The position numbers and the translations under genes were made by a program. This document shows, piece by piece, positions 54,887 through 63,656 of a DNA stretch of 64,000 nucleotides (positions within the stretch are counted from its first letter, which is position 1; every line of letters starts with the position of its first letter). The stretch spans positions 20,976-84,975 of the forward strand of contig CACWNY010000020.1 in assembly GCA_902762375.1 (NCBI GenBank), read 5' to 3'. This DNA comes from an uncultured Ruminococcus sp. GTDB lineage: Bacteria > Bacillota > Clostridia > Oscillospirales > Acutalibacteraceae. The notes beneath the pieces were generated by a model. The model was not told the origin of the DNA. It saw only the letters and a list, made by a program, of their open reading frames with translations, and made no database searches.

Positions 54887-56114
54887 AGTCATTGTCATAG
54901 GTGCAGGAGCGTCAGGAATGATGGCAGGGGGATATGCAGGATACTACGGCAATGATGTGACCGTTTTTGAAAAAAATGACTATGCAGGTCGCAAACTGCG
55001 TATCACAGGTAAGGGACGGTGCAATCTCACCAATAACTGCGACAACGATACCTTTCTTGCCAATGTGCCGACAAACAGTCGCTTTCTGTACAGTGCTATC
55101 AACAGTTTCACCACACAGGACACCATGTGTTTCTTTGAAGAAAAAGGACTTCCCCTCAAAACCGAAAGAGGGAACAGAGTTTTTCCACAGTCGGACAAAG
55201 CGGTTGATGTAGTAGAAGTGCTGAAGAAGTTTCTTAAAGAAAATCATGTCAGAATGGTCAATGAAGAGGTCAAATCTCTGATAGTGCAAGATAACACCGT
55301 CTGCGGAGTGAAAACCGTACAAGGTAAAACTTATCGTGCCGACAAAGTTATCATTGCAACAGGAGGAAAATCTTATCCGAAAACAGGTTCAACAGGTACG
55401 GGTTATCAGCTTGCCCGACAGGTCGGACATACTATTATTCCGCCGAAACCGTCTTTAGTGCCGATAGTTTCCGCTGACAGTTTTTGTCGGGAGTTGCAGG
55501 GACTTTCCCTTAAAAATGTTGCTCTCTCCGTCATGGAGGGCAACAGCGGAAAAGTCATTTATGAAGATTTCGGGGAAATGTTGTTTACCCATTTCGGAAT
55601 AAGTGGACCTTTGGTATTGAGTGCGTCTGCTCATCTTGTTCACAAGAAAAACTTGTCCGATTATCTTATCTCACTGGATATCAAACCCGCTCTGTCCGAA
55701 AAACAGCTTGATTTGAGAATGTTGCGTGACTTTGAACAGTTCATCAATAAAGATATCATCAATTCTTTAGGAAAATTATTGCCTGCAAAATTAATCCCAG
55801 TGGTGCTGAAAAGAGCTGACATTCCCTTTACCACTAAATGCAATTCTCTCACCAAAGAACAACGGCACACTTTATTGACCATCATTAAAAATTTTACCAT
55901 CAGACTGAAAGCCTTTCGTCCGATTGATGAGGCTATCATTACTTCGGGCGGTGTCAGTACCAGAGAAATCAATCCTAAAACGATGGAATCAAAACTTTGC
56001 AAAAATCTCTACTTTGCAGGAGAAGTCATTGATGTTGACGCATATACGGGCGGTTTCAATTTACAGATAGCGTTCAGTACAGGCTATCTGGCAGGAAGTT
56101 TTTGTAATTCGTAA
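54879..56114 (+). CDS. NAD(P)/FAD-dependent oxidoreductase, HI0933/YhiN family
   Basis: 411 residues. ATG 54879 (GGAG 9 bases upstream) overlaps the upstream stop. FAD-binding VIVIGAGASGMMAGGYAGYYGNDVTVFEKNDYAGRKLRITGKGRCNLTN; IIATGGKSYPKTGSTGTGYQLARQVGH; C-terminal GGVSTREINPKTMESKLCKNLYFAGEVIDVDAYTGGFNLQIAFSTGYLAG. The physiological reaction of this family is not established. Its final residues and stop (CNS) come from the gene-end module at 56105. Confidence 0.94.
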   Translation: MGKVIVIGAGASGMMAGGYAGYYGNDVTVFEKNDYAGRKLRITGKGRCNLTNNCDNDTFLANVPTNSRFLYSAINSFTTQDTMCFFEEKGLPLKTERGNRVFPQSDKAVDVVEVLKKFLKENHVRMVNEEVKSLIVQDNTVCGVKTVQGKTYRADKVIIATGGKSYPKTGSTGTGYQLARQVGHTIIPPKPSLVPIVSADSFCRELQGLSLKNVALSVMEGNSGKVIYEDFGEMLFTHFGISGPLVLSASAHLVHKKNLSDYLISLDIKPALSEKQLDLRMLRDFEQFINKDIINSLGKLLPAKLIPVVLKRADIPFTTKCNSLTKEQRHTLLTIIKNFTIRLKAFRPIDEAIITSGGVSTREINPKTMESKLCKNLYFAGEVIDVDAYTGGFNLQIAFSTGYLAGSFCNS

Positions 56115-56131
56115 TGCGTAATTCGTAATTA
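56105..56131 (+). repeat. Gene-end module at the flavoprotein stop
   Basis: A longer version of the TAATTCGTAATGCG module (27 bp) that contains the stop codon of the preceding gene. Confidence 0.8.
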
Positions 56132-56159
56132 TTGGCTGAAAAATCCCCCGAACGAAGTG

Positions 56160-56284
56160 AGCCTTGAAAGTTTTTGTCGAACTTTTTTCAAAAAGTTCGT
56201 GGGGTTGAGGGGCAAAGCCCCTCATGGGATTTTCAAGGGCAAAGCCCTTGAAACAGGATTTTAAAGGGCGGTAGCCCTTTAATA
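56160..56284 (+). repeat. Modular hairpin repeat, locus 13 (forward H1-H2-H3-H3)
   Basis: H1 CGAACTTTTTT/AAAAAGTTCG, H2 GAGGGGCAAAGCCCCTC (flanks TT/AT), two H3 stems (CAAGGGCAAAGCCCTTG and AAAGGGCGGTAGCCCTTT). Preceded by CCGAACGAAGTGAGCC. Confidence 0.87.
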
Positions 56285-56303
56285 AAAAGGAGATTGTAAA
56301 AAA

Positions 56304-56969
56304 ATGATAGCAGTAGCCATAGACGGTCCAGCAGGTGCAGGAAAAAGTACCATTGCAAAAACGATTGCTAAGAAATTAGCGTACATCTATGTAGATACAG
56401 GAGCATTATACAGAGCAGTAGCGTTGAATACCTTGCACAACGGAACAGACCCGTCAGACGAAGAAAAAATTGCTAATATGCTGAAAAAGACTTGCATAGA
56501 ACTGAAATTTATAGACGGTGTACAAAGAGTGTTTCTCAACGGGGAAGATGTTTCGGACAATATCAGGACTTCAGAAGTTTCTATGACAGCCTCAAAGGTA
56601 TCCGCATTGCCGATAGTCAGAAGTTTTTTGCTGGACTTACAGAGAGATATCGCCAAAAAGAACAACATCTTAATGGACGGTCGTGACATAGGAACAGTCG
56701 TGTTGCCGAACGCACAGGTGAAAATTTTTCTTACAGCGTCAGCAGAATGTCGTGCGAAAAGGCGGTACAATGATTATCTTGTGGCAGGCAATACGACCGA
56801 AAGCTATGAGGAAATTCTAAAGGATATTCAACAGCGTGACTATCAGGACAGCCACCGAACAACCGCACCACTCAGACAGGCTGACGATGCGGTATTGGTA
56901 GACACTTCTGATGATACGCTGGAGCAGTCAGTAGAGAAGATTATTGCGATTATCAGCAAGAAGTTATGA
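56304..56969 (+). CDS. cmk: Cytidylate kinase
   Basis: 221 residues. P-loop IDGPAGAGKSTIAK, YVDTGALYRAVAL, LMDGRDIGTVVLPNAQVKIFLTAS, RDYQDSHRTTAPLRQADDAVLVDTS. Phosphorylates CMP and dCMP. cmk-plsC-ispH-S1 is the common clostridial order and is kept here, with a repeat inserted in each gap. AGGAG before ATG. Confidence 0.97.
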   Translation: MIAVAIDGPAGAGKSTIAKTIAKKLAYIYVDTGALYRAVALNTLHNGTDPSDEEKIANMLKKTCIELKFIDGVQRVFLNGEDVSDNIRTSEVSMTASKVSALPIVRSFLLDLQRDIAKKNNILMDGRDIGTVVLPNAQVKIFLTASAECRAKRRYNDYLVAGNTTESYEEILKDIQQRDYQDSHRTTAPLRQADDAVLVDTSDDTLEQSVEKIIAIISKKL

Positions 56970-57097
56970 CCAAATTTGCATACGCAAATTTGGTCTGGAA
57001 TTTTGGGGAGTTTAAGGGCTTCGCCCTTAAAAATCCCACAAGGGGCTTTGCCCCTTGACCCCACAAGCCTTTGAAAAGGCTTGACCGAAACTTTTAA
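56970..57097 (-). repeat. Modular hairpin repeat, locus 14 (reverse copy between cmk and plsC)
   Basis: H4 with arms CCAAATTTGC/GCAAATTTGG starts one base after the cmk stop; H3 TTAAGGGCTTCGCCCTTAA; H2 AAGGGGCTTTGCCCCTT; H1 CAAGCCTTT/AAAGGCTTG. Followed by ATCATTCCGAACGAAGTGAGG. Confidence 0.87.
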
Positions 57098-57124
57098 TTA
57101 ATCATTCCGAACGAAGTGAGGAAA

Positions 57125-57151
57125 CGAATTACGAATTACGCATTACGAATT
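57125..57151 (-). repeat. Gene-end type module upstream of plsC
   Basis: CGAATTACGAATTACGCATT plus ACGAATT, reversed relative to plsC and just before its ribosome site. Confidence 0.7.
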
Positions 57152-57166
57152 AAACAGAGGTGTGTT

Positions 57167-57799
57167 ATGAAAAATAATCCGAAATCATGGTTTTATGCAG
57201 TGGCGACAGTGATTGTCACGCCGATAATTACTTTGTTATACAGAGTGAAGTATAAAAACAAGAACAATATCCCAAAAGAGGGAGCTTATATTATTGTTTC
57301 GAACCACTTATCGAATTTAGACCCTGTATTGCTGGCAATGGGACAACGCAAAAGAAAACTGCGTTTCATGGCGAAGTCAGAGTTGTTCAATAATAAGCTG
57401 TTTGCCCGACTGATTTATTCATTGGGGGCATTTCCCGTAGTGAGGGGAGAGGGAATTGAACAAAAGGCTATCAGCACAGGAGAAGAAATTCTGGAAAACG
57501 GAGGAGCGATGGTCATATTCTTTGAGGGAAAGCGTTCCAAAGACGGAGAGTTTTTACGACCTCGTTCAGGGGCGATGATGATTGCCAAAGAAACGCATAC
57601 ACCGATAGTTCCAGCCTGTATCACACCTGAAAAGAAGCTGATGAAAATTTTCCGCAAAACGAGGGTGACATTCGGCAAACCGATGACCCCTGAAGAACTG
57701 GGAATTAATTTTGAAGAAAAAGGGACAAAAGATTTGCGGAATGCGTCCAAAAAGATTATGGAGATATTGGAGCAGATGAGGGCGGAAGAAACCTTTTAA
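57167..57799 (+). CDS. plsC: 1-acyl-sn-glycerol-3-phosphate acyltransferase
   Basis: 210 residues from ATG 57167 (AGAGGTG 5-6 bases upstream; an earlier in-frame ATG reads through the repeat). One N-terminal helix, then the catalytic HX4D box NHLSNLD, then FMAKSELF, GAFPVVRGEG and IFFEGKRSKDGEFLRPRSGAMMIA. Makes phosphatidic acid for membrane lipid synthesis. Confidence 0.95.
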   Translation: MKNNPKSWFYAVATVIVTPIITLLYRVKYKNKNNIPKEGAYIIVSNHLSNLDPVLLAMGQRKRKLRFMAKSELFNNKLFARLIYSLGAFPVVRGEGIEQKAISTGEEILENGGAMVIFFEGKRSKDGEFLRPRSGAMMIAKETHTPIVPACITPEKKLMKIFRKTRVTFGKPMTPEELGINFEEKGTKDLRNASKKIMEILEQMRAEETF

Positions 57800-57809
57800 G
57801 TATTATGGA

Positions 57810-58031
57810 TAAAATTTGCATACGCAAATTTTGTTTGGATTTTGGGGAGTTTAAGGGCTTTGCCCTTAAAAATCCCACAAGGGGCGTTGCCCCTTGACCC
57901 CACGAACTTTTTGAAAAAAGTTCGACAAAAACTTTTAAAAGTTTTTTGTCCACTTTTTTTCAAAAAAGTGGGCGGGATTGTTAAGGGCGGCAGCCCTTAA
58001 CACAGGATTTTAAAGGGTGTAGCCCTTTAAT
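57810..58031. repeat. Modular hairpin repeat, locus 15 (reverse + forward pair)
   Basis: Reverse H4 (CAT loop variant), H3, H2 (AAGGGGCGTTGCCCCTT), H1 (CGAACTTTTT/AAAAAGTTCG), joined directly to a forward H1 (CCACTTTTTTT/AAAAAAGTGG) with two H3-type stems. It fills most of the 57800-58049 gap. Confidence 0.87.
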
Positions 58032-58049
58032 AGGGGAGAGATAACAAAG

Positions 58050-60050
58050 ATGAAGATTACACTGGCAAAGACAGCAGGATTTTGTTTTGGCGTCAACAGA
58101 GCGGTCAACATGGTGTACGAACTTGCCGAAAAAGAAAAGGTATGCACTTTAGGACCAATCATTCATAATGCGGAAGTGGTGAATGAACTCAAGGCTAAGG
58201 GTGTTATGATAGCCGATACACCGTCGCAAGTGCCGAAAGGGTATAAAGTGGTTATTCGTTCACACGGTGTGGGACAAAGCGTGTATGATGAAATTAACGC
58301 ACTGTCGCTGGCATATGCGGACGCAACCTGTCCGTTTGTGGCGAAAATCCATCGTACAGTACGCAAGGCAGGAGAACAACATTCGACAGTATTTATTGTC
58401 GGCGATAAGAACCACCCCGAAGTCAAAGGCATTGTCGGACACTGTACAGGAGAGTTTTTTGTAGCAAATAGTGATATCGAGGCGGAGGAAATTATCAGAA
58501 ATCACCCCGAATTGACCAAAATCCCTCTGACAGTTGTCTGTCAGACCACATTCGACACGGGACAATGGAAAAAAACTTTAGAAATTATCAAAAAACTATG
58601 TACAAATGCCTTAGTTTTTGATACAATATGTAATGCAACGACAGAAAGACAAGAAGAGGCAAGGTCTTTGGCAGAAAAGTCAGACCTTATGATAGTTATT
58701 GGCGACAAAAACAGTTCAAACACTTGCAAGCTCTACGAAATCAGTAAGAGAGTTTGCCCGAACACATATCTTGTAGAAACAAGTAAGGAATTGTCATCAA
58801 TCGACTTTTCAACTGCTTGTAACATTGGCGTTACTGCCGGTGCATCAGCTCCGGCAAGGATTATAAAGGAGGTACTGGATACAATGGCAGAAGAAAATCA
58901 GGTAATTTCCAGTGAAGAAAAAGAAAAGGACTTTGAAACACTCTTAAAGGAATCAGAAGAGAGTATGCAGAGTTACAACACTAATGGAAGGGTAAAGGGC
59001 GTAGTCCAGCAGGTAACACCAAGCGAGGTATATGTGGACATCGTGGGCAAGAAGCAGGCAGGAATTGTTAAGTTGTCAGAACTCACCAACGACCCTGACG
59101 CTAAGGCAGAGGACTTAGTCAAAGTTGGCGACGAACTCGACTTGTTGATTATGCGTACAAACGACCAGGAAGGCACTATCTTACTTTCCAAAAAGCGTGT
59201 GGACGCACAAAAGGGTTGGGAAAATGTAAAGACCGCTTTCGAAACCAAAGAAATCCTCACAGGTGTTGTCAAAGAGATTAACAAAGGTGGCGTAATCGTG
59301 GTTACGGCTGACGGCACAAGAGTATTCGTTCCCGCATCACAGGCTACCGCAAGTCGCAATGAAAAGACGGATACCCTCAAAGGACAGACCGTTAAATTCA
59401 GAATTATCGAAATCAATGAAGGCAGAAAGCGTGCAGTAGGTTCTATCCGTTCGGTGCTTGCTGAGGAGAAGAAAAAGCGTCAGCAGGAATGTTGGGACAA
59501 CTGTAAAGTCGGTAATGTCTATACAGGCACAGTCAAATCCCTGACAAGCTATGGTGCATTTGTCGATATCGGCGGAATTGATGGTATGGTTCACATTTCC
59601 GAACTTTCATGGAACAGAATTAATCACCCGTCAGAAGTAGTCAAAGTCGGTGATGTTGTAGAAGTCTATGTCAAGGACATTGACGAGGAAAAGAAGAACA
59701 TCTCTCTGGGCTACAAAAAGACGGAGGACAACCCTTGGGAAATCCTCAGAACACAATATCCCGTAGGAACAGTTACCGAAGTAGAAATTGTCGGACTGAC
59801 AACATTCGGTGCATTTGCGAAGATTATTGACGGTATTGACGGTCTTATTCATATTTCACAGATTGCCGACCGTAGAATTGATAAGCCTGAAGATGAGCTT
59901 GAAGTTGGTCAGAAAGTCAATGCAAAGATTACGGCTATCGACTTTGACAGAAAAAGAGTAAGCCTTTCCATCAGAGCTTTGTTACAGGACGAAGCAGACG
60001 CTGATGAAGAAGAGGCTGATGACGAAGAAGATACACAGGACGCTGAATAA
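58050..60050 (+). CDS. ispH: Fusion of IspH (HMBPP reductase) and ribosomal protein S1-type domains
   Basis: 666 residues. IspH part, residues 1-285: cluster cysteines C12 (KTAGFCFGVNRAV), C94 (ADATCPFVAKIH) and C194 (DTICNATTERQEEA), with the catalytic Glu in NHPEV (E124). It makes IPP and DMAPP, the last step of the MEP pathway. Residues about 313-640 hold four S1 RNA-binding repeats (SEVYVDIVGKKQAGIVKLSEL; GGVIVVTADGTRVFVPASQ; SYGAFVDIGGIDGMVHISELSWNRI; TFGAFAKIIDGIDGLIHISQIADRRI), ending in an acidic tail. The fusion is well known in Clostridia; why they are joined is not. GGGGAG before ATG. Confidence 0.96.
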   Translation: MKITLAKTAGFCFGVNRAVNMVYELAEKEKVCTLGPIIHNAEVVNELKAKGVMIADTPSQVPKGYKVVIRSHGVGQSVYDEINALSLAYADATCPFVAKIHRTVRKAGEQHSTVFIVGDKNHPEVKGIVGHCTGEFFVANSDIEAEEIIRNHPELTKIPLTVVCQTTFDTGQWKKTLEIIKKLCTNALVFDTICNATTERQEEARSLAEKSDLMIVIGDKNSSNTCKLYEISKRVCPNTYLVETSKELSSIDFSTACNIGVTAGASAPARIIKEVLDTMAEENQVISSEEKEKDFETLLKESEESMQSYNTNGRVKGVVQQVTPSEVYVDIVGKKQAGIVKLSELTNDPDAKAEDLVKVGDELDLLIMRTNDQEGTILLSKKRVDAQKGWENVKTAFETKEILTGVVKEINKGGVIVVTADGTRVFVPASQATASRNEKTDTLKGQTVKFRIIEINEGRKRAVGSIRSVLAEEKKKRQQECWDNCKVGNVYTGTVKSLTSYGAFVDIGGIDGMVHISELSWNRINHPSEVVKVGDVVEVYVKDIDEEKKNISLGYKKTEDNPWEILRTQYPVGTVTEVEIVGLTTFGAFAKIIDGIDGLIHISQIADRRIDKPEDELEVGQKVNAKITAIDFDRKRVSLSIRALLQDEADADEEEADDEEDTQDAE

Positions 60051-60113
60051 AACAAACATTAAGTAGTTGCAAACAGATATACAATAATTCTTAATCTTTC
60101 TGTTGAATAAAGC

Positions 60114-60155
60114 AAACAGACCTTTCCAGTTGAGGAGAGGTCTGTTTACTTTTAT
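60114..60155 (+). terminator. Terminator of the ispH-S1 gene
   Basis: 14-base arms (60114-60127 and 60134-60147, AAACAGACCT.../...AGGTCTGTTT) with one mismatch, then ACTTTTATG. Confidence 0.85.
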
Positions 60156-60418
60156 GTCAAAATTTGCTTACGCAAATTTTGTTTTGTATCTGGGGGAGTT
60201 TAAGGGCTTCGCCCTTAAAAATCCTGACAAGGGGCTTTGCCCCTTGACCCCACCACTTTTGAAAAAGTGGACAAAACTTTTAATTGTCACAGTCCGAAGT
60301 CGGATAAAGATTTCCGAACGAAGTGAGCCTTGAAAGTTTTTGTCGAACTTTTTTCAAAAAGTTCGTGAGGTTGAGGGGCAACGCCCCTCATAGGATTGTT
60401 AAGGGCAACGCCCTTAAC
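60155..60418. repeat. Modular hairpin repeat, locus 16 (reverse + forward pair)
   Basis: Reverse H4-H3-H2-H1 (H1 CCACTTTT/AAAAGTGG) joined by CCGAAGTCGGATAAAG and CCGAACGAAGTGAGCC to forward H1 (CGAACTTTTTT/AAAAAGTTCG), H2 (GAGGGGCAACGCCCCTC) and H3. It runs to the end of the phosphohexomutase gene. Confidence 0.88.
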
Positions 60419-60420
60419 CA

Positions 60421-60432
60421 CATTACGCATTA
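60421..60432 (-). repeat. Short gene-end module overlapping the phosphohexomutase stop
   Basis: CATTACGCATTA, the reverse of TAATGCGTAATG. On the minus strand it encodes the last residues (NA) and the TAA stop. Confidence 0.6.
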
Positions 60433-62129
60433 ATCAGTTTGGTGATAGTTTTTTGGATTTTGATGAAGTGATTTTCGGCAGATACTTCATCAACACCTTT
60501 AACGCTGTAATAAATTTTGATTTTGGGTTCAGTACCAGACGGACGCACCGCAATCCATGAACCGTCAGTGAGGATATATTTCAGCACATCAGATACAGGC
60601 AGTTCCCCGAAACCGTTTTCGGCTTTGACAGGTCTGCTGTAGTCAATTATCTGAGCGGTGTTGTCAAACGGAGAGCCGTTGTGTCGTAAGTTTTTCATCA
60701 TGGCATTGATTTTTTCCAGACCGTCTTTTCCTTTGAGGGTAAAGGAATCCAGTGCATCACGGTAGAAACCGTATTCTGCATAAATGTCGTTGATTTTGTC
60801 CAGTAAGGTTTTGCCTTCGGCTTTAGCTTGTGCGGTCATTTCGCAAATCAGCATAGCTGATACCACAGCGTCTTTATCTCTGGAATGAGTTCCTGCAAGA
60901 TAGCCGTAGGACTCTTCATAGCCAAACAGAAAATCGTAATCCTGTAAAGGATTGCCGTTGATTTTTGCCTGTTCGAACTGTGTGATTTTCTCTCCGATGA
61001 ATTTGAATCCTGTCAGCGTGGAAAATACCGAAAGACCATGTTTTCTGGCAATATCCGCACCGAGTTCAGAGGTTACTACTGTCTTGATGACAGCGGGATT
61101 GTTAAGTTGTGTCAAATCCGTATGGGCAATGACGAAATCTGTCAGCAAAGCACCAATCTGGTTACCCGTGAGGAGTTTATATTCGCCCTCACCGACTTTT
61201 ACTGCAACACCTACACGGTCACAGTCGGGGTCTGTACCAAGAACGATATCGGCATTTTCTTTGACAGCCTGTGCAATACCCATTGCCAACGCTCTGCGGT
61301 CTTCGGGGTTAGGAGAAGCCACAGTAGGGAAATTGCCGTCCGCAACCACCTGTTCAGCCACTAAACTCACATTCTTAAATCCGTCCAGAGCAAGAATTTT
61401 CTGTACGGGAATATTACCCGTTCCGTGTAACGGGGTATAGACAATTTTAAGATTGTCTTTTGCCGAAAGGTCATTCAGACGGGATTGTTTCAGGACATCA
61501 TTCACAAAACTATCCGTAATATCCGCTACGGTAATGAGTTCAGGGTTGCCCGAAAAATCAACGGAAGTATAATCTGTCACGGCATTGACATAGGCAATAA
61601 TCTTTTCCGCCTGATAGGGGACAATCTGACAACCAAATTCGTCATAGACTTTATAGCCGTTATATTCTTTGGGGTTATGAGAGGCGGTAATCACGATACC
61701 TGCCAGCGTATTCCAGAACCTGACAGAATAACTAAGCTGTGGGGTAGGTCTTGCATTGAGATGAAGATACACACGAATACCCATGCCACTGAGAACATCA
61801 GCAGATATTTTCGCCAGAAATTCACTGTTGTTACGGGTATCGTAACCGATAGCCACTCCACGCTCTTTACAGAGGTCTTTACCGTAAGTGTCTATCAGAT
61901 ACTGTCCAAGACCTTTTGTTGCCTTGCCGACAGTATATTGGTTCATACGGTTGGTTCCTGCACCCATAACCCCCCTGAGACCACCTGTGCCGAAAGCAAG
62001 GTCACGATAAAAGCGGTCTTCAATTTCTTTGGTATCTTTTTCGGGGTCGAGTGTGTTCAGTTCGTTGGTAATGGTTGCGTCGAAAAAGGGACTGTTCTTC
62101 CAGAATACAAATGCTTCTTCAAAATTCAT
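60423..62129 (-). CDS. Phospho-sugar mutase (phosphoglucomutase/phosphomannomutase family)
   Basis: 568 residues from ATG 62129 (GGGAGG 9 bases upstream; a start 18 bases earlier touches the ugd stop). Active-site serine loop AGIVITASHNPKEYNGYK, metal loop GTDPDCDRVGVAV, sugar-binding GYEESYGYLAG, phosphate-binding RPSGTEPKIKIY. Length fits the PgcA-type alpha-phosphoglucomutase of Firmicutes. It would make glucose-1-phosphate for UDP-glucose, the substrate of the upstream gene. 18 bases separate them, so an operon. Confidence 0.94.
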   Translation of the reverse strand: MNFEEAFVFWKNSPFFDATITNELNTLDPEKDTKEIEDRFYRDLAFGTGGLRGVMGAGTNRMNQYTVGKATKGLGQYLIDTYGKDLCKERGVAIGYDTRNNSEFLAKISADVLSGMGIRVYLHLNARPTPQLSYSVRFWNTLAGIVITASHNPKEYNGYKVYDEFGCQIVPYQAEKIIAYVNAVTDYTSVDFSGNPELITVADITDSFVNDVLKQSRLNDLSAKDNLKIVYTPLHGTGNIPVQKILALDGFKNVSLVAEQVVADGNFPTVASPNPEDRRALAMGIAQAVKENADIVLGTDPDCDRVGVAVKVGEGEYKLLTGNQIGALLTDFVIAHTDLTQLNNPAVIKTVVTSELGADIARKHGLSVFSTLTGFKFIGEKITQFEQAKINGNPLQDYDFLFGYEESYGYLAGTHSRDKDAVVSAMLICEMTAQAKAEGKTLLDKINDIYAEYGFYRDALDSFTLKGKDGLEKINAMMKNLRHNGSPFDNTAQIIDYSRPVKAENGFGELPVSDVLKYILTDGSWIAVRPSGTEPKIKIYYSVKGVDEVSAENHFIKIQKTITKLINA

Positions 62130-62147
62130 ATAGGCGTCCTCCCACAA

Positions 62148-63398
62148 TCAATCTCTGCCAAACAAATCTCTTGTATAGACTTTCTCACTCACATCATTAA
62201 GACAACTGTCATAACGGTTGGCAATAATTGCTTGTGACTGTTTCTTGAAGGTTTCAATATCGTTGACAACCTTACTGCCAAAGAATGTACTGCCGTTTTC
62301 CAGTGTGGGTTCATAGATAATGACGGTTGCACCTTTTGCCTTGATACGCTTCATTACCCCCTGAATAGAACTCTGTCGGAAATTATCACTGTTGCTTTTC
62401 ATCGTCAGACGGTATACCCCTATGGTACATTCTTTTTCTGCACTTGCCCCGAAATCCCCACGATTGTAATCGTCATAATAACCTGCAATGTTCAGCACTC
62501 GTTCGGCAATGAAATCTTTTCGGGTACGGTTGCTCTCCACGATAGCCTCAATCAGGTTCTGGGGAATATCACGATAGTTGGCAAGCAACTGTTTTGTGTC
62601 TTTGGGCAGACAGTAACCGCCATAGCCAAATGACGGGTTGTTGTAATGACCGCCAATTCTCGGGTCAAGACAGACCCCTTCAATAATCTGCTGTGTGTCA
62701 AGACCTTTCATTTCGGCATAGGTGTCCAGCTCGTTGAAATAGCTCACACGCAATGCAAGATAGGTATTGGCAAAAAGTTTTACCGCTTCCGCTTCGGTAA
62801 ATCCCATGAAAAGCGTGTCGATATTTTCCTTGATTGCCCCCTCCTGCAAAAGTTCGGCAAAGGTATGGGCAACCTCAACCAATCTTTCATCTTCCATATC
62901 TGTACCAACAATAATTCGGCTGGGATAAAGATTATCGTAAAGGGCTTTGGATTCTCTGAGAAATTCGGGACTGAAAATGATATTCTTACTTCCTGTTTTT
63001 TCTCTGATGGATTTGGTGTACCCGACAGGAATGGTCGATTTGATAATCATAATCGCTTCGGGATTACACTGCATGACAAGTCTTATCACCGTTTCGACAG
63101 CCGATGTGTCAAAGTGATGGGTTTTGCTGTCGTAATTGGTGGGCGTGGCAATCACTACGAAATCTGCATTTTTGTAAGCTGTTTCAGCGTCCAGTGTTGC
63201 GGTAAGGTTGAGTTCCTTTTCAGAAAAGTACTTCTCAATGTACTCGTCCTGAATAGGAGATTTTCGGTGATTTATCTGTTCAATTTTTTCGGGAATGATG
63301 TCTACCGCATAGACTTTATGGTTCTGTGATAATAAAGTGGCGATGGATAATCCGACATAGCCTGTCCCTGCTACTGCAATGGTATAGTTCTTCTTCAT
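62148..63398 (-). CDS. ugd: UDP-glucose/nucleotide-sugar 6-dehydrogenase
   Basis: 416 residues from ATG 63398. NAD-binding [30 protein letters not shown], conserved [34 protein letters not shown] and the catalytic Cys in [16 protein letters not shown], followed by [22 protein letters not shown]. Oxidises UDP-glucose to UDP-glucuronate, or UDP-GlcNAc/ManNAc in some members, for surface polysaccharide. The ribosome site (AAGGG) is 14 bases away, and a TTG start at 63410 is possible. Confidence 0.92.
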   Translation of the reverse strand: MKKNYTIAVAGTGYVGLSIATLLSQNHKVYAVDIIPEKIEQINHRKSPIQDEYIEKYFSEKELNLTATLDAETAYKNADFVVIATPTNYDSKTHHFDTSAVETVIRLVMQCNPEAIMIIKSTIPVGYTKSIREKTGSKNIIFSPEFLRESKALYDNLYPSRIIVGTDMEDERLVEVAHTFAELLQEGAIKENIDTLFMGFTEAEAVKLFANTYLALRVSYFNELDTYAEMKGLDTQQIIEGVCLDPRIGGHYNNPSFGYGGYCLPKDTKQLLANYRDIPQNLIEAIVESNRTRKDFIAERVLNIAGYYDDYNRGDFGASAEKECTIGVYRLTMKSNSDNFRQSSIQGVMKRIKAKGATVIIYEPTLENGSTFFGSKVVNDIETFKKQSQAIIANRYDSCLNDVSEKVYTRDLFGRD

Positions 63399-63474
63399 AA
63401 GTAAAGTCAAATCCCTTCATATCAACTGGAAAAGTTGGATAATGTAACGAAAAATAGTCCTCAATATCTTTAGT

Positions 63475-63503
63475 ATTATATTCTGCTGTGTAGAAATTGT
63501 CAA
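63475..63503 (-). promoter_or_regulatory. Promoter of the ugd-mutase operon
   Basis: Minus strand TTGACA (63498-63503), 17-nt spacer, TATAAT (63475-63480): a full consensus sigma-A promoter, about 77 bases upstream of ATG. Confidence 0.85.
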
Positions 63504-63656
63504 GTCATTTGCCCGCTTTCAGAAATGACGGATTATCTCTGTCAATTTTATCAATACGAAATAAAAAATGCCCATAAAAGGACATTTTTTCTACCTGAAA
63601 AAGAATTTAATAGAGATATCCTCTCAAAAAAAAACGATATTTCAGGAAGTGGTAAG

